A DNA stretch of 64,000 nt from KBS50 sp042666615 (GTDB lineage: Bacteria; Actinomycetota; Actinomycetes; Mycobacteriales; Micromonosporaceae). Location: positions 100,449-164,448 of the forward strand of contig NZ_JBHTDD010000018.1 in NCBI RefSeq assembly GCF_042666615.1, in the 5' to 3' direction. Made by a program: the position numbers and the translations under genes. Positions 8,777 to 19,060 of this stretch are shown here, piece by piece (position 1 is the first letter of the stretch; the number at the start of each line of letters is the position of its first letter). The notes beneath the pieces were generated by a model that was not told the DNA's origin, did not search any database, and saw only the letters and a list, made by a program, of their open reading frames with translations.

Positions 8777-8806
8777 TCAACGGCGCTCGGGCCGCCCCAC
8801 CGTTGA
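8777..8806. promoter_or_regulatory. Inverted repeat between tryptophan operon and Lrp-type gene (candidate operator)
   Basis: TCAACGG (8777-8783) and CCGTTGA (8800-8806) form a perfect 7-bp inverted repeat with 16 bases between arms, a centre-to-centre distance of 23 bp (about two helical turns). It sits in the 142-base space between the divergent dioxygenase and regulator genes. Lrp/AsnC proteins bind such sites next to the operon they control. Function is inferred only. Confidence 0.4.
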
Positions 8807-8853
8807 ACATGAGGCCGCTTGCCGGGATCGCTTAATGAAGGGAAAGTGCCGGC

Positions 8854-9297
8854 GTGGACGAGATGGACTGGGCGCTGCTGCGCGAGTTGCAGGCCGACGC
8901 GCGGCTGTCGTACAGCGAACTGTCCCGCCGGGTGCACCTGTCGCCCCCGGCCGTGGCCGAGCGGGTCCGCCGGCTGGAGGAGTCCGGGGTGATCAGCGGC
9001 TACCACGCGCATGTCGACCTGCCCCGGGCCGGGCGCACCGTGATCGCCCTGATCCGGATGTTCTGTTACGGCCCGCGCTGCGTGCTTCGCGACCCGGAGG
9101 TCGCCGGCTGGCCGGAGATCCTGGAGATCCACCGGATCACCGGTGACGCGTGCAGCGTGCTGAAGGTGGCCGCCTCGACCATGGACGCGTTCGAGGGGGT
9201 CATCGACCGGTTGGCCCCGTACGGTCAGCCGGCGAGCACGGTGGTGCTTTCCACGCCGTTGTCCTGGCGACCGATCACCCCCCTCGCCCCCGGATAG
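8854..9297 (+). CDS. Lrp/AsnC family transcriptional regulator
   Basis: 147-aa regulator with N-terminal HTH (residues about 4-55: LLRELQADARLSYSELSRR, SPPAVAERVRRLEE) and a C-terminal ligand-binding RAM domain (HVDLPRAGRTVIALIR onward). GTG start at 8854 has GAAGGGAAA about 9 bases upstream. It is transcribed divergently from the tryptophan-degradation operon, and homologues in this position (KynR type) respond to kynurenine, so it probably activates or represses that operon. Ligand and sign of control are inference. Confidence 0.9.
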   Translation: MDEMDWALLRELQADARLSYSELSRRVHLSPPAVAERVRRLEESGVISGYHAHVDLPRAGRTVIALIRMFCYGPRCVLRDPEVAGWPEILEIHRITGDACSVLKVAASTMDAFEGVIDRLAPYGQPASTVVLSTPLSWRPITPLAPG

Positions 9298-9410
9298 GTC
9301 CGGTTGCCAGCCCGTCCCGGGTGTCCCGGCGGGTCCACGGGGAACACAGCCGGCCGATGAGGGCACCCACGCACCGCCCGGTCATCCGGCCGGCGCGGAG
9401 AGGGGGGATC

Positions 9411-9926
9411 ATGCGGGGCCTCGAATTCCTGTGCCGGCTGCTGCGCACGGCGACGGCGGCGGTAGCGCTGCTCGGCGCGCTGCTCGTCGTGACGAACGCT
9501 CCGGCGCGGGCACAACAGACCACCACGGTCGATGTGACGCCCAACGCCGTCGAACCGGGCGGCCGGGTCAATATCCGGGCCAACTGCGCCGACGCCAACA
9601 ACCGGCAGGCGTCCGTGGAGTCCGACGCCTTCGGTCGGGTCTTCCTGCAACCGGACAACAACGTGCAGACCGGGTCGGCCACCGTTCCGGGCAACAAGCC
9701 GCCGGGTCAGTACCCGGTCAACCTCACCTGCGCCAACGGCAACACCGCGACCACCACGCTCACCGTGGTCAACATGACAAAGCCGTCCCAGGGTCCGGCG
9801 ACCGGCGGCGGCGGCACGGCGGGCGGGGCGGCCGGTCCGATGGTGATCGCCGGTGGGCTCGGCATCGTCGTGCTCGGGCTCGGCCTGGGGCTGTTCGGTC
9901 GGCGCCGCCGTCCGCACGCGGGTTGA
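9411..9926 (+). CDS. Secreted, C-terminally anchored protein, candidate class F sortase substrate
   Basis: 171 aa. Signal peptide at 1-33 (LLRTATAAVALLGALLVVTNAPARAQQ), a ~90-residue extracellular domain resembling a short Ig-like fold (TTTVDVTPNAVEPGGRV, ANCADAN, LTCANGN; two cysteines that could pair), a Gly/Ala-rich linker, a membrane segment (PMVIAGGLGIVVLGLGLGLFG) and a basic RRRR tail. That is the layout of a cell-wall sorting signal, but no LPXTG or LAXTG is present; the nearest is PATGGGG. ATG 9411 has a GAGAGGGGGG ribosome site. The sortase gene begins 13 bases downstream. Exact function unknown. Confidence 0.8.
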   Translation: MRGLEFLCRLLRTATAAVALLGALLVVTNAPARAQQTTTVDVTPNAVEPGGRVNIRANCADANNRQASVESDAFGRVFLQPDNNVQTGSATVPGNKPPGQYPVNLTCANGNTATTTLTVVNMTKPSQGPATGGGGTAGGAAGPMVIAGGLGIVVLGLGLGLFGRRRRPHAG

Positions 9927-9939
9927 CCCCCACGCGCGG

Positions 9940-10797
9940 ATGACGGCGCCGGTTGCCCGACCGCCCCGGCGCGCGGTCCTGACCCGGACCGTGCGGCAGG
10001 TGCTGCTCCAGTCCGGCGCGGCGAGCATCACCACCCAGGATCCGACGGACTACGTACCGCCGGGGACGCTGCCGGTACGCCCGCCACCGGCACCGGTCGG
10101 TGGGCGGCGGCGCCCCGCCAACCCGTTCGCGCTCGGCCGGGGGCCGGTGGCGCACGGATCGCTGAACTGGCGGGTCCGGCCGCGCCGCCGGCTCGGCCCG
10201 CGGCGCCCGATGGCCGTCGTGCTGGTGCTTGTCGGCATCGTTCTGGCGATCGTGGGCTACCAGCAGGTCACCGGGACGTCGCTGCTCGCCGGTCTGTATC
10301 CGGAGCCGGGTGAGCCGCCCCGCAGGTTCCCGATGCTGGCGGCCAGCGAGCCCACCCGGATCGCGGCCCGGTCAATCGACCTCGACGCCCCGCTGACCTC
10401 GGTGGGCCTGGCCCCGGACGGCACCATCGCCGCGCCACCGGACGACCAGCCCCAGGTGGCCGGCTGGTACGACCAGAGCCCGACCCCCGGTCAGTACGGC
10501 CCGTCGGTGCTCGTCGGCCATGTCGACACCCGGACCGGACCGGCGGTGTTCCACCAGCTGGGCCGGCTGCGAACGGGTGACCGGGTGGAGATCGGCCGGG
10601 TCGACGGCACGGTGGCGATCTTCCAGGTGACGTCCACGAAGCGGTACGACAAGGAGCGGTTCCCGGCGGACCAGGTGTTCGGCGACTTCGACCGGCCCGG
10701 GTTGCGACTGATCACCTGTGGCGGCCGCTGGGTCGGCGGCCAGGTCGGCTACGCCGACAACGTGGTCGTCTACGCCACCCTGGTCGCCGCCCGTTGA
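9940..10797 (+). CDS. Class F sortase
   Basis: 285-aa membrane-anchored transpeptidase. An N-terminal Pro/Arg-rich cytoplasmic part of ~85 residues precedes a single membrane helix (AVVLVLVGIVLAIVGY). The sortase domain has the catalytic histidine in LVGHVD and cysteine in LITCGG, with a downstream basic/aromatic segment. LxTCGG rather than the TLxTC of classes A-E marks class F, which is largely actinobacterial. Start taken as ATG 9940; no strong ribosome site, and translation may be coupled to the secreted protein ending 13 bases before. It ends 2 bases from the convergent HNH gene. Confidence 0.9.
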   Translation: MTAPVARPPRRAVLTRTVRQVLLQSGAASITTQDPTDYVPPGTLPVRPPPAPVGGRRRPANPFALGRGPVAHGSLNWRVRPRRRLGPRRPMAVVLVLVGIVLAIVGYQQVTGTSLLAGLYPEPGEPPRRFPMLAASEPTRIAARSIDLDAPLTSVGLAPDGTIAAPPDDQPQVAGWYDQSPTPGQYGPSVLVGHVDTRTGPAVFHQLGRLRTGDRVEIGRVDGTVAIFQVTSTKRYDKERFPADQVFGDFDRPGLRLITCGGRWVGGQVGYADNVVVYATLVAAR

Positions 10798-10799
10798 GG

Positions 10800-11342
10800 T
10801 CAGGCCGCCTCCGGCTCCCGCAGGTCCAGCCAGTCCGCCCAGCGTGGGTCGGGCGCCCGGTGACCGAGCACCCGCCAGGCCATCCCCTTCGGAGCCGCCG
10901 GCACCGTGTGCAGCCGCCACCCCAACTCGGCAGGCGTCCGGTCGCCCTTTGTGTGGTTGCACCGGGCACACGCGGCGACCACGTTCTCCCAGGCGTGCCG
11001 CCCGCCCCGGCTGCGCGGGAACACGTGGTCGATGGTCTCGGCCGGTCCCCGGCAGTACGCGCACCGCCAACTGTCCCGGGCGAAGATCGCCCGGCGGGAC
11101 AGACCGACGTGGGTGCGGTACGGCACCCGGACGAATCGGGTCAGCCGGACCACCGACGGGACCGGCAGCGCGCTGCGCGCGCTGTGCAGGATGCCCTCAC
11201 CGTCGCAGACGCAGATCGCCTTCGCGGACAGGACGAGGATCGCGGCTCGACGCACCGACACGACACAGAGCGGCTCGTAGGTCGCGTTGAGCACCAACGC
11301 ACCGGAGCCCGCCATGGGTCGTATGTCAGGCATCGCGCTCAC
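10800..11342 (-). CDS. HNH endonuclease family protein
   Basis: 180 aa. N-terminal actinobacterial domain (LVLNATYEPLCVVSVRRAA), then an HNH domain with two CxxC pairs (CAYC and CARC) around the segment ETIDHVFPRSRGGRHAWENVVAACARCNHTKG, which contains the H-N-H residues. This single-copy, conserved actinobacterial HNH protein is common beside core genes and is not evidently part of a mobile element. Stop lies 2 bases from the sortase stop on the other strand, leaving no room for a separate terminator. Biological role not known. Confidence 0.88.
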   Translation of the reverse strand: MSAMPDIRPMAGSGALVLNATYEPLCVVSVRRAAILVLSAKAICVCDGEGILHSARSALPVPSVVRLTRFVRVPYRTHVGLSRRAIFARDSWRCAYCRGPAETIDHVFPRSRGGRHAWENVVAACARCNHTKGDRTPAELGWRLHTVPAAPKGMAWRVLGHRAPDPRWADWLDLREPEAA

Positions 11343-11659
11343 CCTCCCGGGTCAGTGTCCTCGTCCGCTCCCGTCAGCTGCCCGTCGACCGCGGCCCGGT
11401 CCCCGTCCAGACCGCGGCCGACGCCGGCAGATCACCGGCGTCCGTGCGCCCATCGTCCCCGATAGGTGCCGCGATTGCACGTACTAATCCCGGCCATCAA
11501 TCCCAACGATGCGGTGAAGGTTTCATGACCGGGTGGTTCGACGGCCCGATCGGGCGGGTGGAGTCACCGCTTCTGTCCGGTTGGTGCCCGCCGGCAGGTT
11601 GGTGGCGGTGCGGGCGGGTCGGTGGGCCCCGGGACCGGCGCGTGCGGTACGAAGAAGCG
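11343..11659. other. 317-base spacer between HNH and MscS genes
   Basis: Holds the upstream regions of the divergent HNH and MscS genes. In the MscS frame it stays open, with other start codons at 11525 (ATG, preceded by GGTGAAGG) and 11642 (GTG). The sequence before 11660 does not look like membrane-channel protein. I see no RNA gene or clear promoter. Confidence 0.4.
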
Positions 11660-12715
11660 GTGAGTCCCGTGCCGACCCCCGCCCCGACGTCGCCGTCCGG
11701 CGATCTCTTTCCGAGCCCGAGCGCCGACTGCCGGAGCGACAGCTGGTGCCAGCAGATCCTGGACTGGACCGGGTCGGAGTGGTTCGCCCAGAGCAGCTAC
11801 TGGCTCCTGCTCAAGCCGCTGCGCATCCTGCTGATCCTGCTCGGCGCGATCCTGGTCCGGTACCTGCTGCACCGTTCGATCAAGCGGCTGGTGCGGACCA
11901 CCAGCCACACCGCGACGCCGGCGATCCTGCGTCCGTTGCGCGAGCGGCAGCCGGCGGCGGACGATCCGGGCGCGTTCGTGCCGGAGCGGCGGCGGCAGCG
12001 CGCGGAGGCCATCGGGTCGGTGCTGCGCAGCGGCATCACGGCCGTGGTCTTCACAATCGCGGTGCTGACCATCCTCAGCGAGCTGAACTTCAACCTGGGT
12101 CCGCTGCTGGCCAGTGCCGGGATCGCCGGGGTGGCCATCGGCTTCGGCGCCCAGACCCTGGTCAAGGACCTGATCGCCGGCCTGTTCATGCTGCTGGAGG
12201 ACCAGTACGGGGTGGGTGACACGGTCGACCTGGGCGAGGCGACCGGCATCGTGGAGTCGGTCGGGCTGCGGGTCACCACGGTGCGGGACGCCCGTGGTGT
12301 GCTCTGGTACATCCGCAATGGGGAGATCATTCGGGTCGGCAACAAGAGCCAGGGCTGGGCCATGGTCATCGTCGATATGCCGATCGGTTTCGCCAAGGCC
12401 GAGGTGGCCACCGGCATCCTGGCCGCCGCGGCCGCGACGGTGGCGGTCGACCCCGAATTGACGCCGTCGATCGTGGAACCGCCCGAGGTGCTCGGCGTCG
12501 AACAGATAACCGTGGACGGGGCGACCATTCGGACGATCGTGAAGACCACCGCCGACGGGCAGTTCGCGGTCGCCCGGGAACTGCGTCGCCGGCTCGCCGA
12601 GGCGCTGGACACGTCGGGGATCAGCGCCCAGATCGCCGCGTCCCGCATGTTTCCCCGGCCGGCCACACCGCCCGGCGAGCCTGGCACGGACACCGGTCAG
12701 GGCGGCGCCACCTGA
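11660..12715 (+). CDS. Small-conductance mechanosensitive ion channel (MscS family)
   Basis: 351 aa, using GTG 11660. Membrane helices at about residues 40-65, 120-142 and 150-175; the pore helix TM3 (GPLLASAGIAGVAIGFGAQTLVKD) carries the Gly/Ala packing pattern typical of MscS, followed by the conserved LIAGLFMLLEDQYGVGD into the beta domain. The C-terminal alpha-beta domain and a Pro/Gly/Thr-rich tail end the protein. It should release solutes on osmotic downshock. Start uncertain (ATG 11525 or GTG 11642 in frame). Confidence 0.9.
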   Translation: MSPVPTPAPTSPSGDLFPSPSADCRSDSWCQQILDWTGSEWFAQSSYWLLLKPLRILLILLGAILVRYLLHRSIKRLVRTTSHTATPAILRPLRERQPAADDPGAFVPERRRQRAEAIGSVLRSGITAVVFTIAVLTILSELNFNLGPLLASAGIAGVAIGFGAQTLVKDLIAGLFMLLEDQYGVGDTVDLGEATGIVESVGLRVTTVRDARGVLWYIRNGEIIRVGNKSQGWAMVIVDMPIGFAKAEVATGILAAAAATVAVDPELTPSIVEPPEVLGVEQITVDGATIRTIVKTTADGQFAVARELRRRLAEALDTSGISAQIAASRMFPRPATPPGEPGTDTGQGGAT

Positions 12716-12966
12716 CCCGTTGATCCTTCGATCGTCGCGGAACGGAGGGGGTCGCGTACTGCGCGGTGGGTCAGGTATCGTCCGTTCGTTCAGTCGGCGA
12801 TGCGACGAACCGCCCATTCGCACTAGCCGTTCGCCAGACGATCGGGCAGAATCCGGGACATGCTCCTTTCGGAGCGTCACGAATAAGTCGCTGATCGGTA
12901 CGTCTGACAGCGTTTTTCGACGGCTCCCGCACGAGTGGTCAGCGGTCGGGAACGATGGAGGCTCCG

Positions 12967-14367
12967 GTGTCGGATGAAGAGCACGGTCCCGAGCGGCGGA
13001 CCACCTTTACCGAGGTGTTCGCCGAATCCGAGTACCGAGCCCTCTTCACCGCATCAGCCCTCGTCTGGGTAGGCGACTACATCGCCCGGGCCGCGGTCAC
13101 CATCCTGGTATACCAGCAGACCTCATCGGTGGCCCTGTCCGCGGCCGCCTTCGCGGTGAGCTACCTGCCCTGGCTGGTCGGCGGCCCGGTGCTTTCCGCG
13201 CTGGCCGAGCGGTATCCGTACCGCTCGACGATGGTCGTGTGCGACATCATCCGGATGGTTCTGGTGGCCCTGATCGCCATTCCGGGCATGCCGGTCTGGG
13301 GCATGTTGGCATTGCTCTTCCTGACCACCCTGGCCAATCCGCCGAGCCAGGCGGCGCGGTCGGCCACCCTGCCGCAGATCTTCCCCGACGACCGGCTGGT
13401 CCTCGCCCTCTCCGTGAACAGCAGCAGCGGGCAGGTCGCCCAGGTGATCGGTTACGCTGCCGGGGCCACCATCGCCGCCTTCAATCCCGCCGTGGCGCTG
13501 CTGATCAACTCGGCGACCTTCGCGGTGTCCGCGCTGTTGATCCGGTTCGGTGTGCGGCTGCGCGCGGCGGTGTCGACCGGTGAACCCCGCCATCTCATCC
13601 GGGAGACCGGCGAGGGTTTCCGGATGGTGTTCGGCACCCCGGTGCTGCGCGCCATCGCGGTGGTCGTCTTCGCCTCGATGCTCTTCTCGATCGTGCCGGA
13701 GGGGCTGGCCGCGGCGTGGGCGGATGACCTGACGACCACGGAGGCGGGCCGGGGCGCCGCTCAAGCGATCATCATGGTCAGCAACCCGGTCGGCTTCATC
13801 CTCGGCAGCCTGGTGGTGGGCCGGTTGCTGCGCCCGGCGACGCGCCGGGCCATCGTTCGGCCGTTCGCCATCCTCGGCCCACTCATGCTGGTCCCGGCCC
13901 TGCTGAATCCGTCCCCGGTGGTGGTGGCGTTGCTCTCCGCCGCGAGCGGGTTCGCGGTTGCCGGGATGTTGCCGGTGGCCAACGGCCTGTTTGTCCAGGC
14001 CCTGCCGGAGGGCTACCGGGCCCGGGCCTTCGGCGTCATGAACACCGGGATGCAGGTGATCCAGGGCGGCGCCGTGTTGCTCACCGGCGTTCTCGCCGGC
14101 TGGTTCGGGATCGCCGACGTGGTGGGCTGGTGGTGCCTCGCCGGTGTCCTGCTGATGGTGGTCCTCACGAGGTACTGGCCCAGCGACGCCCGGTTCGACG
14201 CGGCCATCGCGGCGGCCAGGGCGCCCCGCCCCACCCAACCTGCGCACGCCCAGGACGGCCCGCCGTCGAGCAGCAACGGCCAGCACCTGCCGGCGCAGGG
14301 TACGGCCGGGGAGGTGCGACCGGACGCGACCCGGACCGGCCCGACGACCGACGCGAGGGCACACTGA
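12967..14367 (+). CDS. MFS transporter
   Basis: 466-aa major facilitator with about 12 membrane segments, similar to the enterobactin-exporter/macrolide-efflux (MFS_3) type. The protein opens with a soluble ~25-residue head followed by YRALFTASALVWVGDYIARAA, and ends in a long hydrophilic Pro/Ser/Gln tail after about residue 415. GTG 12967 is chosen because GGAGG lies 5 bases upstream; ATG 12955 is in frame but would overlap that site. The 250-base upstream space has a small GCTCC-TTTC-GGAGC hairpin. Substrate unknown. Confidence 0.87.
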   Translation: MSDEEHGPERRTTFTEVFAESEYRALFTASALVWVGDYIARAAVTILVYQQTSSVALSAAAFAVSYLPWLVGGPVLSALAERYPYRSTMVVCDIIRMVLVALIAIPGMPVWGMLALLFLTTLANPPSQAARSATLPQIFPDDRLVLALSVNSSSGQVAQVIGYAAGATIAAFNPAVALLINSATFAVSALLIRFGVRLRAAVSTGEPRHLIRETGEGFRMVFGTPVLRAIAVVVFASMLFSIVPEGLAAAWADDLTTTEAGRGAAQAIIMVSNPVGFILGSLVVGRLLRPATRRAIVRPFAILGPLMLVPALLNPSPVVVALLSAASGFAVAGMLPVANGLFVQALPEGYRARAFGVMNTGMQVIQGGAVLLTGVLAGWFGIADVVGWWCLAGVLLMVVLTRYWPSDARFDAAIAAARAPRPTQPAHAQDGPPSSSNGQHLPAQGTAGEVRPDATRTGPTTDARAH

Positions 14368-14427
14368 TCCGTCCCGCGAGGACCGACGCCCCCGTCGCCC
14401 GGGCCGGGCGCCTGGCAGGATGGAACG

Positions 14428-14862
14428 GTGAATCCGTACGGGGAGAATGCCCAGCCGCCGAAGACCGCGACCTTCTTCGAGGCGGTGGGCGGCGAGCCGA
14501 CCTTCCGCAAGCTCGTGGACGAGTTCTACGCCGGCGTGGCCCACGACCCGCTGCTCCGCCCGATGTATCCGGAGGCCGATCTCGGTCCGGCGGCGGAGCG
14601 GCTGACGCTGTTCCTGATGCAGTACTGGGGTGGTCCGAACACCTACTCTGCCCAGCGTGGCCATCCGCGGCTACGGATGCGGCACGCACCCTTCCGGGTC
14701 GATGCCGCCGCCCGGGACGCCTGGCTGCACCACATGCGCCAGGCGGTGGACAGCCTCGACCTACCGGCGGACCAGGCCGCGACCCTCTGGGACTACCTGG
14801 AGCGGGCGGCGTACTTCATGGTTAACGTCGGGCCCGAGGACGAACTGGGCATGGCCCACTGA
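14428..14862 (+). CDS. glbO: Group II truncated haemoglobin (GlbO type)
   Basis: 144 aa. TFFEAVGGEPTFRKLVDEFY at the start gives helices A-B with the B10 tyrosine; the segment QYWGGPNTYSAQRGHPRLRMRHAPF contains the group II signature and the proximal histidine within RMRHAPF; the G helix WDYLERAAYFMVN completes the fold. Actinobacterial trHbO binds oxygen and copes with reactive oxygen or NO species near the respiratory chain. GTG start. Single gene, convergent with the YbjN-like gene and followed by a hairpin. Confidence 0.93.
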   Translation: MNPYGENAQPPKTATFFEAVGGEPTFRKLVDEFYAGVAHDPLLRPMYPEADLGPAAERLTLFLMQYWGGPNTYSAQRGHPRLRMRHAPFRVDAAARDAWLHHMRQAVDSLDLPADQAATLWDYLERAAYFMVNVGPEDELGMAH

Positions 14863-14886
14863 GGCGCGGATCCGTCGCCGTGCCGA

Positions 14887-14906
14887 CGCGCGACCGAGGT
14901 CGCGCG
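14887..14906. terminator. GC-rich hairpin between convergent genes
   Basis: CGCGCGAC (14887-14894) and GTCGCGCG (14899-14906) form an 8-bp stem with a 4-base loop, in the 48-base gap between the globin and YbjN-like stop codons. No T-tract, as is usual for high-GC actinobacterial terminators; could serve both strands. Confidence 0.55.
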
Positions 14907-14910
14907 CCCG

Positions 14911-15561
14911 CTAGAGCAGGGCTCCCTCGTCGTGCAACCAGTCGACGAATGCGGTAGCCGCGCGAGCGGCGTTCTCCACCACCTCGACCAGCAGGGCGTC
15001 GTGGGTACCGGACCGGAACGGCACCTGCAGTTCGATGTAGATGGGCAGCTGCCCGTGCCCGGTGGGGTCACCGACGTACGCCTTGCAGTACCGCTCGGTG
15101 TGGTTCCACTCGTTTACCACCCGATAGGCCCGGTCCGCCCAGTCCGGCGGCACGGTGGAGTGCGGGCGGGCCCGCATCACCAGGATCTCGTCCTCCGGAC
15201 CCTCCAAGGTGAACATCAGCGCGTGCCGCTGCCAGAGAGCGAGCAGGCTGGCCTCGCCGTCGGCCAGGTAGCTCATCTCCAGCCGGTCCAGCGCCCGGCC
15301 CACCCGGTTGATGGTCAACGGGGCCACCACGGCCGCCGTCGGGTCGGAAACGGACACGGTGGCCCGGTCGGACCGACCGGTGGCGACGCAGTCCGTCCGC
15401 CCGCTCGCGACACATCCCGTCCGTCCGGCGGCGGTGCAGTCGTGGTCCGGCTCCCGTGGTGCGGGAGGTCCCACCCGGATCGCGCTCTCAAGAGTTGTCC
15501 TGCTGCGAGTGTCCAGCTCTCCGCCTCCGGGCTGACCGGGGCGCCACGACCACCACGGCAT
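14911..15561 (-). CDS. YbjN domain-containing protein
   Basis: 216 aa. Residues ~90-215 form the YbjN / T3SS-chaperone-like fold (ALDRLEMSYLADGEASLLALW ... VVNEWNHTERYCKAYV ... VPFRSGTHDALLVEVVENAARAATAFVDWLHDE). The N-terminal ~85 residues are a low-complexity run in which T-x-C-V-A-x-G-R recurs about three times. ATG 15561 has GTGAGGTG upstream. Actinobacterial YbjN proteins often lie near the ABC-F and thioesterase genes as here; function unknown. Confidence 0.8.
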   Translation of the reverse strand: MPWWSWRPGQPGGGELDTRSRTTLESAIRVGPPAPREPDHDCTAAGRTGCVASGRTDCVATGRSDRATVSVSDPTAAVVAPLTINRVGRALDRLEMSYLADGEASLLALWQRHALMFTLEGPEDEILVMRARPHSTVPPDWADRAYRVVNEWNHTERYCKAYVGDPTGHGQLPIYIELQVPFRSGTHDALLVEVVENAARAATAFVDWLHDEGALL

Positions 15562-15690
15562 CACGCGCACCTCACTCCCCAGCGGATCCAGCCGCCTACG
15601 TTGCGTGGGATCCGAGGGACGACGGTACCCGGATAGCCGGCCGGAGGCATCCCCCCAACGAGTGCACCAAACCAGACGGGCGACCATGGG

Positions 15691-16431
15691 TCAGCCGAAC
15701 GGATGAGAACTTCTCGGCATAAGGGTGAGTGGTCCGGCGTCGAGCCACCAGGCCGACCCGTACGGCGCCGACAGGCCCACCCATCGGCCGATCAGCCGAA
15801 CGTGCACCGAGGCATCCGCCGTCGCGGTCGCCGACCCCACGAAGCCCATCCGGGTGACGGCCTGCACCAGCCGCTGCGGCACCTCGACGGCTCGCGCCGT
15901 ACCGCCGGCCGCCGCGCCCGCCACCGCTGCGTCCGGCTCCACGTCCCGCCGCGGCGCCGCACCGGACGGCGCCACCACGATGGCCACGTGATCCAGAAGC
16001 GCGTCGCGCAGCGCCCGTTGACCGACCGCTCGACCGCCCACCCCTTCGGTCGTGGCGGCCCGCAGCGCCGCCTCGGCGGCGGTCGCGATGCGACGCAGTT
16101 CGGCCGCCGGGACCGTCTCCACCGTCCGGGCGCCCGGACCGGGCAGCGGCCACCGCCAGTCACCGTCCCTCAAGGCGGGCAACGCCGAACCGCCGGACTC
16201 CAGTTCGGCCAGCAGACCAGCGGCCGGCACCGTCACGTCCGCGTGGCCGGAGCCGTCGACTCCGCGGGACACGAGGACCCCCCAGGGCAGCCGTCCCCAC
16301 AGCTCCACCCGGCCCGCCGCCCCGGGGCGCAACCGCACCAGGGCGGCCCGGTCGAACCGGAGTAACCGCGCCAGGAAGGCACCCGCGTCCGCGACGTCGA
16401 CCAGGCCGTGCCCGACCGGCCGCTCACCCAT
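15691..16431 (-). CDS. Conserved actinobacterial protein of unknown function
   Basis: 246 aa, soluble, Ala/Gly-rich, no membrane segment and no motif I can name. It contains a hydrophobic-arginine N-terminal half (AFLARLLRFDRAALVRLRPG, WGRLPWGVLVSRG) and a C-terminal half with PQRLVQAVTRMGFVGSATA. Its start region overlaps the thioesterase stop by 8 bases (or more if GTG 16440 is used), so it is translated with the thioesterase and EttA genes. A role in that operon is likely but unknown. Confidence 0.7.
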   Translation of the reverse strand: MGERPVGHGLVDVADAGAFLARLLRFDRAALVRLRPGAAGRVELWGRLPWGVLVSRGVDGSGHADVTVPAAGLLAELESGGSALPALRDGDWRWPLPGPGARTVETVPAAELRRIATAAEAALRAATTEGVGGRAVGQRALRDALLDHVAIVVAPSGAAPRRDVEPDAAVAGAAAGGTARAVEVPQRLVQAVTRMGFVGSATATADASVHVRLIGRWVGLSAPYGSAWWLDAGPLTLMPRSSHPFG

Positions 16432-16879
16432 CGCGATCACCACCGGCCGGCAGCTCGTACGCCGCCAGGAAGGCGGCCTCGTCACCGGTGAGCCGGCGCG
16501 GCACCTCCCGGGCCAGGTCGTACGGCACCAGCACCGACCTGGCCCGGCCGGCCAGCACCGGCCCGTCGAACATCTCGTACCGGATGGCGAAGCTGGCGGC
16601 CCGGACGTCCTCCACCCACAGCTCGACGCGGACCGTGGGCGCGGCGTCGGTGTCCCCCCAGTCCAGGGAGTAGTCCACCGGACGCAGGTAGTCGACCTCG
16701 TGCCGGCGGATCACCACCCCCTCGGCGAACGAGCCCACCCCGGCGGTCCGGCCGGCGGCGAACATCAGCGCCACCCGGGCCTCCTCGTACAGCGTGAGGA
16801 TGCGGGCGTTGTTGACGTGGCCGTACGCGTCCAGGTCCGACCAGCGCAAAGTGCACCGGAAGGCGAAACGTCCAGGCAC
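16424..16879 (-). CDS. Acyl-CoA thioesterase (4-hydroxybenzoyl-CoA thioesterase-like hotdog fold)
   Basis: 151 aa. Hotdog-fold protein with the motif RWSDLDAYGHVNNARILTLYEEAR, in which the aspartate and GHVNN are the family's active-site signature, and RHEVDYLRPVDY further on. It hydrolyses acyl-CoA thioesters; the substrate is not evident. GTG 16879 starts the domain directly and lies 14 bases after the EttA stop, in the same operon; longer in-frame starts give only low-complexity sequence. Confidence 0.87.
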   Translation of the reverse strand: MPGRFAFRCTLRWSDLDAYGHVNNARILTLYEEARVALMFAAGRTAGVGSFAEGVVIRRHEVDYLRPVDYSLDWGDTDAAPTVRVELWVEDVRAASFAIRYEMFDGPVLAGRARSVLVPYDLAREVPRRLTGDEAAFLAAYELPAGGDRDG

Positions 16880-16893
16880 GGGGTCCGGCCCGG

Positions 16894-18570
<1,677 letters not shown>

Positions 18571-18762
18571 GGTGCGGATAACCTCCGTCGTTGCGTCTGG
18601 GGAGCCGGCGGGCGCTGACCTGGACCTGCACTTCCGGTCCGCCGGCCGGCGGCCGGCAGCGCGCACGCCGTGGTCAATCCTGACAGGTACGGCGCGCGCC
18701 GCCCACATCACCCCGCCCACCGGGTACGCGGCGCGCCGCGCTGCCCCGTCGGTATAACCGGC

Positions 18763-18768
18763 TAGCAT
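18763..18768 (+). promoter_or_regulatory. -10 element for a leaderless VapB-like mRNA
   Basis: TAGCAT (TANNNT) ends 7 bases before GTG 18776, with TATAAC at 18753-18758 just upstream as a second option. No ribosome site precedes the GTG. This spacing predicts transcription starting at or next to the start codon, a common actinobacterial arrangement. No -35 match is seen. Confidence 0.45.
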
Positions 18769-18775
18769 CTCCGGT

Positions 18776-19060
18776 GTGACCAAGAAGATCGCCATCAGCA
18801 TTCCCGACGACGTCGCCGAGCGGCTCGAACGGGAGCCCAACGTCTCCGCGTTCATCACCCGGGCGGTCCGCCGCCAGATGGCCGGCGAACACACCCGTCA
18901 GACGTTACGTCAGGTGGGCTTCCGGCTCTCCGACGCCGACCTCGCGGCAGCCGGCCGACAGCTCGACGAGGCCCAGGCGAAGCTGACACCGGAACTGCGC
19001 GCCAAGGCCGCCGCACTGCTGAGCGAGGCATCCAGCGGACGGCTGGCGATCCGTGAGTGA
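18776..19060 (+). CDS. Ribbon-helix-helix antitoxin-like protein (VapB type)
   Basis: 94 aa. Begins with a ribbon-helix-helix pattern (KKIAISIPDDVAERLEREPNVSAFITRAVRRQM, residues 3-36), then a charged Ala-rich helix likely to bind a partner (DEAQAKLTPELRAKAAALL). Its last 8 bases overlap the start of the following PIN-like gene, as in VapBC pairs. It should bind its own promoter and neutralise the toxin. Confidence 0.72.
   Translation: MTKKIAISIPDDVAERLEREPNVSAFITRAVRRQMAGEHTRQTLRQVGFRLSDADLAAAGRQLDEAQAKLTPELRAKAAALLSEASSGRLAIRE

Noticed and set aside
10800..11342. HNH protein as a homing endonuclease or part of a mobile element
   Set aside because: Single conserved actinobacterial type with no intron, intein or repeats around it.
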